64,000 bases of DNA from an uncultured Candidatus Entotheonella sp. Lineage in GTDB: Bacteria; Tectomicrobia; Entotheonellia; Entotheonellales; Entotheonellaceae. A program made the position numbers and the translations under genes. Below are positions 45,871 to 54,037 of this stretch, piece by piece; position 1 is the stretch's first letter; each line of letters starts with the position of its first letter. The notes under the pieces are model-generated. The model saw only the letters and a program-made list of their open reading frames with translations, searched no databases and had not been told where the DNA came from. The stretch is from the NCBI GenBank assembly GCA_958295825.1, contig OY282375.1, forward strand, positions 729,489 through 793,488, in the 5' to 3' direction.

Positions 45871-46629
45871 TCAACGGAACAAATCACGCTCCGGATCGCG
45901 GATCAGCTGGCTCAGATCACCGTCGCCGCGCGGGTAGTCATAGCCCCGAATTACGGCAACCGGCACGTTGTCCAGCTTGTTCATGACCAGTTCGGCAGCG
46001 GCCGCCAATTCGTCCGCGACCGACAGGGCCGTCACCTTCAGTTCATAGCCCTGCGCGTCGTATTGGCCCGTGTAGTCCACGTTGGCCTGCATCCCGGCAA
46101 GGCCGATGGCGACGTTGACCAGACCTTCGCGCCAGGGTCGCCCGAAGGTGTCCGAGATAATTACCGCCACCTCCACGCCCATTTGCTCCCGCAAGCGGTC
46201 ACGAATGGCGCGCGCCGAGGCATCCGGGTCCGGTGGCAGCACGGCGACCACGTCGTCGCCCTCCATGTTGGACCGGTCAACCCCGGCATTGGCGCAAATG
46301 AAGCCGTGATGCGTCTCGGCGATGATGACCCCGCGGTCCATCTTGACGATGCGCCGCGACGCCTGCAGCACCACCTCGACCTGCCGGGCATCTTTGTCCC
46401 ATTGCTGGGCAAACTGCACGGCCAGGGGCGAGGGCGTCACGTCGGCCAGCGACACCAGGCACCCCTCGGCCTTGGAGACGATTTTCTGGGTCACCACCAC
46501 GAGGTCGCCGTCTTGCACCGCTAACGATGCGTGCTCGGCTGCCTGCTGAATGAGGCCGGCCAGATCATCGCCCGGCACAATGATGGGGATGCCCGGAACG
46601 CTCAGAATCCGTACTTCGGAAACAGTCAT
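45871..46629 (-). CDS. cofE: Coenzyme F420-0:L-glutamate ligase
   Basis: Adds glutamates to F420-0 using GTP. 252 residues with DLVVVTQKIVSKAEG, RIVKMDRGVIIAETHHGFICANAGVDRSN, VAVIISDTFGRPWREGLVNVAIG and the ending YDYPRGDGDLSQLIRDPERDLF. Its start overlaps cofC by ATGA. It is the stand-alone CofE length, without the FbiB nitroreductase domain of actinobacteria. Confidence 0.95.
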   Translation of the reverse strand: MTVSEVRILSVPGIPIIVPGDDLAGLIQQAAEHASLAVQDGDLVVVTQKIVSKAEGCLVSLADVTPSPLAVQFAQQWDKDARQVEVVLQASRRIVKMDRGVIIAETHHGFICANAGVDRSNMEGDDVVAVLPPDPDASARAIRDRLREQMGVEVAVIISDTFGRPWREGLVNVAIGLAGMQANVDYTGQYDAQGYELKVTALSVADELAAAAELVMNKLDNVPVAVIRGYDYPRGDGDLSQLIRDPERDLFR

Positions 46630-47309
46630 GATGATGGGTCACTCGCAACAGGGCAGGGCGCGACTGTACAGCGTTCGAGAACGCCGAGGTCCGTCAGCGC
46701 CTGCAAACTATGGCTGGGAACACGTTGTGCGACAAACACCGCCAGGTCCTCCGGCGTGTCGATATCGAGAGCCACCCGCGGCATACGGCGCACGTCAACC
46801 GCCAAGTGGCGTTCCGCGCACAATCGCAGATGGCGTCGGAAGCTATCGTCGCCGAAGGCCACCGGCAGACAATCGGGCGGCGTCAGAACCAGGGCATTCG
46901 TCCCCGTATCCTCGCGATTGGGCGCCAGGACCACGGACGCCGACGATTGCGCCGCCGCCAGCGCCTCGACGTCCGCGGCCGTCAGCAGCGGAATATCGCC
47001 CGGCATGGTCAGCATGGAAGGGATACCCCGCCGCCGGCATTCCCGGCCGCCTCTGGCCACGGCCGCGCTTTGCCCGCGGGGCTCGGCTTCCCACAATACT
47101 TCCGCCCGCAGCGACTCGGCCAGCTCGGCCACCTCACGGTCGCAGGTCACCACGCCGATGCCCGCCAGCCCCTCAGCCTGTCCACACGCCGTCAGCGTGT
47201 CGGTCAGGGTGGCCCGTGCCAGCGCCGAACGTTCGTGGGGCTGCAACAGCCTCGCCAAGCGCTGCTTGGCGCCGTGAAAGTCTTTGGCGGGAATGACGAC
47301 GTAGGTCAC
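46626..47309 (-). CDS. cofC: 2-phospholactate/phosphoenolpyruvate guanylyltransferase
   Basis: Activates the three-carbon side chain of F420 with GTP. 227 residues: YVVIPAKDFHGAKQRLA (nucleotide loop), LTMPGDIPLLT with the metal Asp, NREDTGTNALVLTPPD and DIDTPEDLA. It overlaps cofE and cofD by four bases on each side. Whether it takes PEP (FbiD type) or phospholactate (CofC type) cannot be told from sequence alone. Confidence 0.93.
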   Translation of the reverse strand: MTYVVIPAKDFHGAKQRLARLLQPHERSALARATLTDTLTACGQAEGLAGIGVVTCDREVAELAESLRAEVLWEAEPRGQSAAVARGGRECRRRGIPSMLTMPGDIPLLTAADVEALAAAQSSASVVLAPNREDTGTNALVLTPPDCLPVAFGDDSFRRHLRLCAERHLAVDVRRMPRVALDIDTPEDLAVFVAQRVPSHSLQALTDLGVLERCTVAPCPVASDPSS

Positions 47310-48241
47310 GTGGATAAAGTCCTTGCGAGTGTCAGCGCCGTGCGCGACAACGCGCGTTTGTCTTCGCGGCTGCGCATGACGGTGTTCGTCACCTCAACCC
47401 GCAACCCCATGCCGGCCAGGCGCGGCTGCAGGCCGGCGTCCTGCGTGTCGATCACCATCCCGTGCAACAGCTCCCCATAGTACTGGGCCACCCCACACGC
47501 CGAAACCTCTAGACCGAGGCCGCGCAGCATCAGGTCCGCCGGGCCTTTCAGCGTCTTCCCGGCGACGATCGGGCTGACCGCCACCACCGGCGCCGGACTG
47601 TCGACAATGGCTTGACGCACGCCGGGCACCGCCAGAATCGTGCCGATACTGATAATGGGATTGCTCGGGCAGATGAGAATTGCCTCGGCCTGAGCCAGCG
47701 CCGCGCACACGCCGGGAGCCGGCCGGGATTGATCGACGCCCTGGAAGATGACCTCCAGAACTTCCTCCCGGCCACCCCGCTGCACCAGGTACGCCTGGAA
47801 ATGAAACACCCCCGCAGGAGTCCGAATCAACGTGGGAACGGCTTGATCGCACATCGGCAGGATGCGCGACCGGACGTTGAGGGCTTGGCACAAGGACTTG
47901 GTGATGCCGGTCAGACTTTCGCCGGCGCGCAGGCGTTCGCTGCGCAGGATGTGGGTCGCCAGGTCGCGGTCCCCGAGGTTGAACCACCCCGCCTCGCCGT
48001 AACGCTGCAGCATCGCCAGGGCCTCGAAGGTGTCGCCGCGAATGCCCCAGCCGCGTTCTTCATCGACCAATCCGGCCAGCGTGTATGCGACGATATCAAT
48101 GTCCGGACTGATGTGGAGGCCAAAGCGCTCCAGATCGTCGCCGGTGTTGCTGACGATGGTGAGCGTTTCCGGGTCCACGAGATCAACCAGGCCGCGCAAA
48201 AATTTGGCGGCCCCGACGCCGCCTGCCAACGCAACGATCAT
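47306..48241 (-). CDS. cofD: 2-phospho-L-lactate transferase
   Basis: Joins the activated side chain to the deazaflavin Fo. 311 residues with ALAGGVGAAKFLRGL, IVSNTGDDLERFGLHISPD, GWFNLGDRDLATH, LICPSNPIISIGTIL and VAVSPIVAGKTLKGPADLM. First gene of a tightly overlapped operon cofD-cofC-cofE-npdG. Fo synthase (cofG/cofH) is not in the window. Confidence 0.95.
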   Translation of the reverse strand: MIVALAGGVGAAKFLRGLVDLVDPETLTIVSNTGDDLERFGLHISPDIDIVAYTLAGLVDEERGWGIRGDTFEALAMLQRYGEAGWFNLGDRDLATHILRSERLRAGESLTGITKSLCQALNVRSRILPMCDQAVPTLIRTPAGVFHFQAYLVQRGGREEVLEVIFQGVDQSRPAPGVCAALAQAEAILICPSNPIISIGTILAVPGVRQAIVDSPAPVVAVSPIVAGKTLKGPADLMLRGLGLEVSACGVAQYYGELLHGMVIDTQDAGLQPRLAGMGLRVEVTNTVMRSREDKRALSRTALTLARTLST

Positions 48242-48428
48242 CCTCGCTCCTGTCGATCCCGCTCCCGTGCACGACTTTCCAGCATTCTTGATGGGCGGCT
48301 ATTCTAAATGCTCCCATACCCCCTCGCAAGCCATGCTGACGCGGCGCCGGGCAGGGAGTACAATTACGTCTACAGGTGCCGCAAGACCTGCGACGCCATT
48401 ACCCCATACGAGGCAGGGAGGTACACAA

Positions 48429-48971
48429 ATGGATATCCATATCGACGCGCAGCACTTCGACATTCAGGACGACCTGCGGACCACCATTACGTCCTCGCTG
48501 GAGAAACTCAACGCTCACCATAACGACATCATCCACGCCCGCGTGTCGCTCGTGAAGAGCAGGCACCATCAGCACGGCAGCGACGAAGCTCGCTTCATGC
48601 TCTCCATGGCGCGCCGCAAGCTCATCCAGGCCTCCAAAATCGGCAAAGACGTCGACGATGCGGTCCACAACGCTTTGCAGGCTCTGACGCGCGAGCTGTC
48701 CGATTTTCGCAGCAAACGCCGCGGGCTGGACAAACAGCGTCTGAAAGCCGCCAAATCGGGACCTCGGCTTTCCGGGCAAGTCGTCCACGTCGCTCCTGAA
48801 CAGGGCTATGGCTACGTCGACATCGGCGCCGATGAAGAAATTCACTTCCTGCGCCACGTGGTCGTGGGCGACGCCTTCGAAATGATCAACGAAGGCGCCG
48901 CCGTGGAAGTGGACGTGGTGGAAAGCGACTCCGGTCCCGAGGCTACCCGAGTGGCGTTGCTGCAAAGCTGA
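48429..48971 (+). CDS. HPF/RaiA-type ribosome-associated protein fused to a cold-shock-like domain
   Basis: 180 residues. Residues 1-105 resemble HPF/YfiA (DIHIDAQHFDIQDDLRTTI, then a helix with DVDDAVHNALQALTREL). The basic linker KRRGLDKQRLKAAKSG leads to a C-terminal cold-shock-like barrel (GQVVHVAPEQGYGYVDIGAD, EIHFLRHVV). HPF proteins silence ribosomes in stationary phase. The ATG at 48429 follows GGGAGG; the frame upstream is shadow. Divergent from cofD. Confidence 0.9.
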   Translation: MDIHIDAQHFDIQDDLRTTITSSLEKLNAHHNDIIHARVSLVKSRHHQHGSDEARFMLSMARRKLIQASKIGKDVDDAVHNALQALTRELSDFRSKRRGLDKQRLKAAKSGPRLSGQVVHVAPEQGYGYVDIGADEEIHFLRHVVVGDAFEMINEGAAVEVDVVESDSGPEATRVALLQS

Positions 48972-49008
48972 GCAGGACGCCGGATGGGATACGACCAGGC
49001 GCTTTCCT

Positions 49009-49038
49009 TTAGGAGGCTCACAATTAGGAGGCTCACAA
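49009..49038 (+). repeat. Tandem 15-bp duplication containing two ribosome binding sites
   Basis: TTAGGAGGCTCACAA occurs at 49009-49023 and 49024-49038, the second copy running into the ATG at 49038. Each copy holds a full AGGAGG. The second is at ideal distance from the start of the SDR gene and the first lies 15 bases farther out. Confidence 0.85.
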
Positions 49039-49796
49039 TGGGAAGACTGAACGGGAAGGTAGCATTCATCAGTGGTGGTGCTCGCGGCATGGGCGCCGCC
49101 GAGGCGCGGCTGTTCGCCAAGGAAGGCGCCAAGGTCGCCATTGGCGACGTCCTGGACGACGATGGCCGCCGGGTGGAGACGGAGATTAACGAAACCGGCG
49201 GCGCCTGCGTCTTCGTTCACCTGGACGTGACCAGTGAGGCCAATTGGCAAGAAGCCGTCACTGTCACCACATCCCGCTTCGGCAGGCTGGACGTCCTGGT
49301 CAACAACGCCGGCATCGGGGGCGTCAGCAGCTTGGTAGAGGAAACCTCCCTGGCGGACTGGGAGAGGGTAATGGCCATCAACAGCACAGGGGTATTCCTG
49401 GGCGCCAAGGCCGCCATACCGGAGATGCGCAAGGCAGGAGGCGGCTCCATCATCAACATCTCCTCCCAACTGGGGCTGGTGGGCACAGACAACAGCACGC
49501 CCCAATATCAGGCGTCCAAGGGCGCAGTGCGCATCTTCACCAAAGCGGCCGCCGTCCAATACGCCAGAGAGGGCATACGGGTCAACTCCGTTCATCCCGG
49601 TCCGATCGTCACACCCATGACCGCGGGGCGACGGGCCGACCCCGAAGCCTACAACCTCATGCTGTCGCGGATACCTCTCGGCAGGTTCGGCCAGCCTGAA
49701 GACGTCGCTTACGCCGTCCTCTACCTGGCCTCCGATGAGTCCGCCTACGTCACAGGCAGTGAGGTCGTCGTGGACGGTGGTTGGGTGGCACAGTAG
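49038..49796 (+). CDS. SDR family NAD(P)-dependent oxidoreductase
   Basis: 252 residues: [59 protein letters not shown] (catalytic Ser, Tyr, Lys), [11 protein letters not shown] and [10 protein letters not shown]. It resembles 3alpha/20beta-hydroxysteroid and cyclohexanol-type dehydrogenases. The start at 49038 directly follows the duplicated ribosome site. Substrate unknown. Confidence 0.93.
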   Translation: MGRLNGKVAFISGGARGMGAAEARLFAKEGAKVAIGDVLDDDGRRVETEINETGGACVFVHLDVTSEANWQEAVTVTTSRFGRLDVLVNNAGIGGVSSLVEETSLADWERVMAINSTGVFLGAKAAIPEMRKAGGGSIINISSQLGLVGTDNSTPQYQASKGAVRIFTKAAAVQYAREGIRVNSVHPGPIVTPMTAGRRADPEAYNLMLSRIPLGRFGQPEDVAYAVLYLASDESAYVTGSEVVVDGGWVAQ

Positions 49797-50400
49797 ACTG
49801 GCAGTCTGGGTTACCCAAGCAGGCGTCGCCGCCACCTCGTCAAGGCGAGCGCGTTGCAAGGCAACAGGAGTTGTTTCTGGAAGTGCCGTCAACTTCTGAG
49901 CATCCAACGCGCTCGTGTTAAAACGCATTTTCCAGATTTATCCTCAACTTTGGCCTGTAACTTTCGATCAATTTTGCCTTTCTCCCCGGCAACTCCTGCT
50001 ATCGTTACATCCCCTGACGATTAGCCACTTGAAACAGCGTCCCATCCGGATTATCGAACGAACCTCCATTCCTCAGTGACGTTTGGCTGACGATCGAGCC
50101 GGAGCCTTCCCCGGACCTGATCCAAGGATGACGTGTGTGGGTGGGGCCTACGCCTTCGGACGACAGTGTTCTGGTGACAATTCTCAGAAGAGATACCTCA
50201 AAATGGGTTGTCCAATTGTCAAAACAGAAACTTCAATTCTTCAGTCAAAAAATCAACAGCTCTGTAATAAAACCCTCTAAACTATATTCATAAATAAAAC
50301 GTGGTTTTCATAATATTCTTGAATTTTGGCTCGAAATTCCTGAAAACATCTTGATCTGCGTCCCCAGCAATGCGCTGCCGCAGTTCTCATTCTGTAGCAA
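49797..50400. other. Non-coding interval
   Basis: About 600 bases between convergent genes. I see no protein-like frame, RNA gene or good inverted repeat. The stretch near 50220-50330 is A+T-rich and may contain the 3' end of the AlbA_2 transcript. Base composition here differs from both neighbours, which suits an island edge. Confidence 0.5.
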
Positions 50401-52374
50401 TCATCGGCGTGAAGTTCGTACTCTTTCCAATTCTCGAGCGAACCTCTGTTCTTCCGGCAAAAGGTCGATAGCCCTGCGATAAGCTGCTTCAACTTCTCGA
50501 AGCGGCGCCCGCAGCCAGCGGAGCGTGCGGGCCAATTCGCGCCATGCCCAGGCATGACGGGCGGGCGAGGCGTCAAGTTGAATGACACGCTCCAGCAACG
50601 CCTGAGCCTCCGTGAGAAACCTGCGGTTCAAGTCGCGCCGCCGTTGCCGGTGGGCTTCGGTCGCCAACGAAAGCTTGGTTTGGGCGAACTCAAGCAAAGC
50701 GCGCGGGTCGGCGTGCACCGTGTCACCGGCGCGTTCAAACAGTCGGTGGGCGACCCGGAAATCTCTGGTGCGCCGCGCCAGGATGGCGGCATCAGTCGCA
50801 TCCTGATTGAACAACACCGGGTCGCTCCGCCTCAGCAATTGCTGCGCCTTGCCCGCCGCTCCGGCCTCCAGCAGTGCTTCGATCAGGATATTGGCGACGT
50901 GGGCGGCCGCGCTCGCCGGTCCTTCCGCCTCGAACGTTTCCAGGACCTTTTCAGCGCGTCCAACCTCGCCGCGCGCCGCGTAGTCGCGGATCATCTCCGC
51001 GGCCAGGACCGCCGAACTTGGGTTGGACAGCCACGCCGACTCCAGGCGCCGCAACGCTTCGTCCCGTTCGCCTAACGCCCGCAGATGGGCCGCGTCCCGC
51101 AACGCGGATAAAGCGCCGTACTCCGGGTGCGCCGGCAAGGTGGCCTGGAAATAGGTTCGCTGCTCGTCGAATTCGAAGCGCGGCGCCGGTGAACCGTTGG
51201 CGGCCATGGCCTCAAACACCTTTGGCAACCCGGAGAGGCGTCCTTCCGCCAGCCCCAACTCCTTCAGGAACTCGCCAATGCGGCGGTTGCGAGCGGGCAC
51301 GGCTCGAACCTCCGCGTCCGGGAGCAGGTGCCGCGGTTCAATCCCCGGGACCGGTCCGGGATAGCTGATGACCGCCACCCGGCTCGGATAGAGATAGACC
51401 TTGGTGGGCTCGGGCTGGTCGACGTCGTAACTGCGATGATACAGCGCGTTGACGAGCGTCTCGCGCAGCGCGGGCAGCGGATAGCTGAGCCAGCCGCGAA
51501 CCTGGCTGCGGTCCCGTTGCTTTTGCAGATGGAACGCCGAGAAATTCTCCAGGTACGTCAGGCAGTCACGCAGCTGGTCCACCAGGGCGCCGCCAAAGGT
51601 GCGCTCCTCCTGCACGTCGCCGGCCCGGTCCGCAGCGAACTGCACGACTTCGATCTTGGCGCCCCGAAACCATTGCGTGGGACTGTTCGAGAAGAAGAGA
51701 AGACCCGCGTTCCGGGGCACTTCGTGATCGTTGACCCGCACCGTCAGCCGCATGCGCCGATAGATTTCCCGTTCGTTCGGCTCCTCAAGAAGCCCGCTGC
51801 GCACGTCGCGCAGGAATTCGCGCACCTTCGCCTCGCGCAGGTCCTCGACCTGGGCGTCTGCCGCCCGGCGGTCGTCCCACGGCACCCGGGCCGTCTGCTG
51901 AATCAGGCCCCGCAGCAAGTCGCCGCGCCGCTCGGCGTCAACGGTCTCGGCGCCGAGACGGACCCAGTACCGCCCCGGCCCGTCGTGCGCGGGTGCGCGG
52001 TGGGGCCGCATCTCGCTCGCCGGCGCCCAGATGACCAGAACGAGCCGGTCTTCAACCCTTTCAGGCGACAGAATGGGCGGATAGGGCGGGTCCAGCCGGT
52101 TGCAGTTGCCGCGAATCCACTTCTGCGCCGCCTCGACTTCCTCGGCAGACAGGCCCAACGGGGGCAGGGCGGCGCGGCCCTCGCGCTCCTCGATACCGAT
52201 GACGACGTATCCGCCGTTCAGGTTGTGATAGTCGTTCGCAAAGGCGCAGATCGTTCGGAGGATCTGCGGGCCGGTCACATGCTCGTCCCACGAGGCTTTG
52301 AATTCGACGCGCTCCGACTCCACGCCGCGGCAGTGGAGCAGGTCGTCCAGATTGATGGGGAGGATCGTGCTCAT
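50401..52374 (-). CDS. AlbA_2 (Schlafen-type) DNA-binding protein with TPR-like C-terminus
   Basis: 657 residues. The N-terminal AlbA_2 domain has ERVEFKASWDEHVTGPQILRTICAFAND and GGYVVIGIEE. Residues about 295-345 match the RecG-like/HATPase_c_4 segment (ALRETLVNALYHRSYDVDQPEPTKVYLYPSRVAVISYPGP). From about 420 helical repeats follow (AHLRALGERDEALRRLESAWLSNP...). Such proteins are frequent in defence and mobile islands; their role is thought to be regulatory or nucleic-acid directed. It lies near the type I restriction operon on the same strand. Confidence 0.85.
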   Translation of the reverse strand: MSTILPINLDDLLHCRGVESERVEFKASWDEHVTGPQILRTICAFANDYHNLNGGYVVIGIEEREGRAALPPLGLSAEEVEAAQKWIRGNCNRLDPPYPPILSPERVEDRLVLVIWAPASEMRPHRAPAHDGPGRYWVRLGAETVDAERRGDLLRGLIQQTARVPWDDRRAADAQVEDLREAKVREFLRDVRSGLLEEPNEREIYRRMRLTVRVNDHEVPRNAGLLFFSNSPTQWFRGAKIEVVQFAADRAGDVQEERTFGGALVDQLRDCLTYLENFSAFHLQKQRDRSQVRGWLSYPLPALRETLVNALYHRSYDVDQPEPTKVYLYPSRVAVISYPGPVPGIEPRHLLPDAEVRAVPARNRRIGEFLKELGLAEGRLSGLPKVFEAMAANGSPAPRFEFDEQRTYFQATLPAHPEYGALSALRDAAHLRALGERDEALRRLESAWLSNPSSAVLAAEMIRDYAARGEVGRAEKVLETFEAEGPASAAAHVANILIEALLEAGAAGKAQQLLRRSDPVLFNQDATDAAILARRTRDFRVAHRLFERAGDTVHADPRALLEFAQTKLSLATEAHRQRRRDLNRRFLTEAQALLERVIQLDASPARHAWAWRELARTLRWLRAPLREVEAAYRRAIDLLPEEQRFARELERVRTSRR

Positions 52375-52410
52375 GGGGAAAACCTTGTGCGGGTCTTGAG
52401 CGAACCGGGT

Positions 52411-52695
52411 TCAGTCTTGAGCGGACAGCGTTGGCCCAGCGGTCGCAGCGGATTGAGCGATTCGCTGATTTTTTTGCTGAGCTTTGAGTTGATCCAGCAC
52501 CCGAACGGAGACCTCCAGGTCATCACCGTTATGGAGGCTCTCACTGCATTCGTCGCAATACCAGCCGGGCATCTCGAACGTTACCGACCGGTCCTTGTAG
52601 GAAATCGTCATCGGCGCGACACCGCGCTTCATCGGCGTACCGGTTTCCGGGCAAAGGGGTTGTAAATCGCGATGCCTCTCTGGGAGCGCGGGCAT
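52411..52695 (-). pseudogene. Truncated MqsA-type antitoxin (zinc domain only)
   Basis: The product contains LCPETGTPMKRGVAPMTISY, SVTFEMPGWYCDECSESLH and VSVRVLDQLKAQ, which match the N-terminal zinc domain of MqsA/HigA-type antitoxins. The helix-turn-helix half that should follow is missing; the frame ends with a short unrelated tail. No toxin frame (MqsR, HigB) is adjacent. An interspersed repeat covers the upstream end of the frame and provides the ATG at 52695, so the true start may have been destroyed. I read it as a remnant that may no longer regulate anything. Confidence 0.6.
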
Positions 52696-52747
52696 CTTGC
52701 CCGCAGGGTTCCGCTTGGCGGGCTGGAAGCCTGCGCTTCCAGGCATG
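52681..52747. repeat. Interspersed double-hairpin repeat
   Basis: Two adjacent palindromes: GCGGGCA-TCT-TGCCCGC (52688-52704) and TGGAAGC-CTGC-GCTTCCA (52724-52741). Read on the minus strand the element gives the peptide GFQPAKRNPAGKMPALP, a pattern I have seen from a widespread bacterial intergenic repeat. It lies against the start of the truncated antitoxin. Confidence 0.65.
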
Positions 52748-52757
52748 GGAAGCGGCG

Positions 52758-52967
52758 ATGAGGCCGCAAGGCGACTTCTGCAACCGGCCAGAACAAGGGC
52801 GGGACTACTCCAAACACCCTCTTCGCGTCGATCGCGTGAATGTCAACAGGCCCTGGTGTCCCCGTCTCGGACGGCACATAATAGACATCCTGTCCAACTA
52901 TCCAAGCTTCAGGCGTTATGTAAGCTTGGCTCGGCGATACCTTGACCAGGCATGGAGCGATAAATGA
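52758..52967 (+). CDS. Doubtful small protein
   Basis: 69-residue frame whose stop overlaps the ATG of the next gene (ATGA at 52964). The second half (HIIDILSNYPSFRRYVSLARRYL) is protein-like, but the first half lies in a region without other support and no ribosome site is visible. It is kept because the four-base overlap suggests coupling. Confidence 0.25.
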   Translation: MRPQGDFCNRPEQGRDYSKHPLRVDRVNVNRPWCPRLGRHIIDILSNYPSFRRYVSLARRYLDQAWSDK

Positions 52968-53227
52968 TCCCCACGCCTGTCATCGCCTCGATCGTCGGCG
53001 CAGTGGCCGGTGGTCTGGCGGGGTGGCTTGGAAATTACCAATTCCAATACCGGATGTATCGCCGTCTCCGTAGCGTCGATGACCTGAAAGACAGGCTCTA
53101 CGCTTTACTGGGGGAGACATGTAGTTTGGTAACATTCCGCCGATTCTGGCGTGGCTTCTATCGGAATAGATTCTTGTTTACATTGTATATGTCAAGGGGT
53201 ATACAAAAACTAGGCACCCGTCATTGA
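52964..53227 (+). CDS. Small membrane protein of unknown function
   Basis: 87 residues with one N-terminal hydrophobic helix (VIASIVGAVAGGLAGWLGNY) and a basic, aromatic tail (RRFWRGFYRNRFLF). No known domain. First of three small membrane proteins in a row between the AlbA_2 gene and the restriction operon. Confidence 0.45.
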   Translation: MIPTPVIASIVGAVAGGLAGWLGNYQFQYRMYRRLRSVDDLKDRLYALLGETCSLVTFRRFWRGFYRNRFLFTLYMSRGIQKLGTRH

Positions 53228-53281
53228 CGATGCCCAAACCCATCCTGGATACCCCAGAAACGTCGCTGAGGTTATTCGTTA

Positions 53282-53530
53282 TTGATGGCTTCTAACCAAA
53301 CACCTTATGGAGCACAATGGCCTGATGTCGCTATTGCCCTGATTGATTTTGTAAGGGAGGAGCCATCGAAATTTGCTGCCATGTTTATTCTTGTCGGCGT
53401 GGCTGTTTGGGTTTTGCTTCCCAGGTTTACTCATATCTTGAGTCGGAACTACCAAGCCGAACTGTTGAAACAGCAAAAGGAAAACCAAGAACCGGATAGT
53501 TTGCCTTCAAAGGACGACACTGATGTCTGA
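53282..53530 (+). CDS. Small single-span membrane protein
   Basis: 82 residues, one hydrophobic segment FAAMFILVGVAVWVLLPRF, charged C-terminal tail with LLKQQKENQEPDSLPSKDDTDV. It overlaps the next frame by eight bases, so the two are probably translated together. No homology recognised. Confidence 0.5.
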   Translation: MMASNQTPYGAQWPDVAIALIDFVREEPSKFAAMFILVGVAVWVLLPRFTHILSRNYQAELLKQQKENQEPDSLPSKDDTDV

Positions 53531-54029
53531 ATACAGTTTTCTTGAAACAATCTGCATAATCTCGATTGGAATAATCGTATACAGGTTGTTTCGGAGACGG
53601 TTGCTGGTGACAACCCACGGGTACCGCATTCGTGTTGGGAGCGAAGCGGTCCGTTGGTCCTCGGATTTGCGGGTAACTGAGGAAGTGCGTGCTGCGCTGC
53701 TGTCGATGGCCAAGGCAATGTATGATCCTATCGTCCCTTGGATTATCGCGGTTGCATTGATTATCGCCGTAATTCCGTTCCGGTCCTTTCGGCGGACCGT
53801 TTTATCGGATGATGCGGAGATTGCAGAGCAGGTTCTTCGAGTGAGGTTCCAACTGGTTTTGGCTATGATTACGACCAGTCCTTTGGCCTGTATCATTGGG
53901 TTGATTGCCCTGGTTATGGGTCTCTTACTTCGCAGTTCAGTAAGCGTGGTTATAGAAACCATGTCGGCAGCTGGGGGCGCTTCATTCCAGAAGTTTCACA
54001 GCCTCAGACGTGTCAGTGCGCATCATTAA
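53523..54029 (+). CDS. Membrane protein of unknown function
   Basis: 168 residues with about three hydrophobic helices (near residues 8-22, 74-92 and 118-140) around a soluble segment RRRLLVTTHGYRIRVGSEAVRW. It overlaps the preceding small gene. Its end is convergent with hsdS, eight bases apart. No known family recognised. The lower G+C suggests recent arrival. Confidence 0.55.
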   Translation: MSEYSFLETICIISIGIIVYRLFRRRLLVTTHGYRIRVGSEAVRWSSDLRVTEEVRAALLSMAKAMYDPIVPWIIAVALIIAVIPFRSFRRTVLSDDAEIAEQVLRVRFQLVLAMITTSPLACIIGLIALVMGLLLRSSVSVVIETMSAAGGASFQKFHSLRRVSAHH

Positions 54030-54037
54030 CACTGCAA

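Noticed and set aside
48399..49928. 509-codon minus-strand frame
   Set aside because: Covers the HPF fusion and an SDR gene in antisense; both have good starts and motifs on the + strand.
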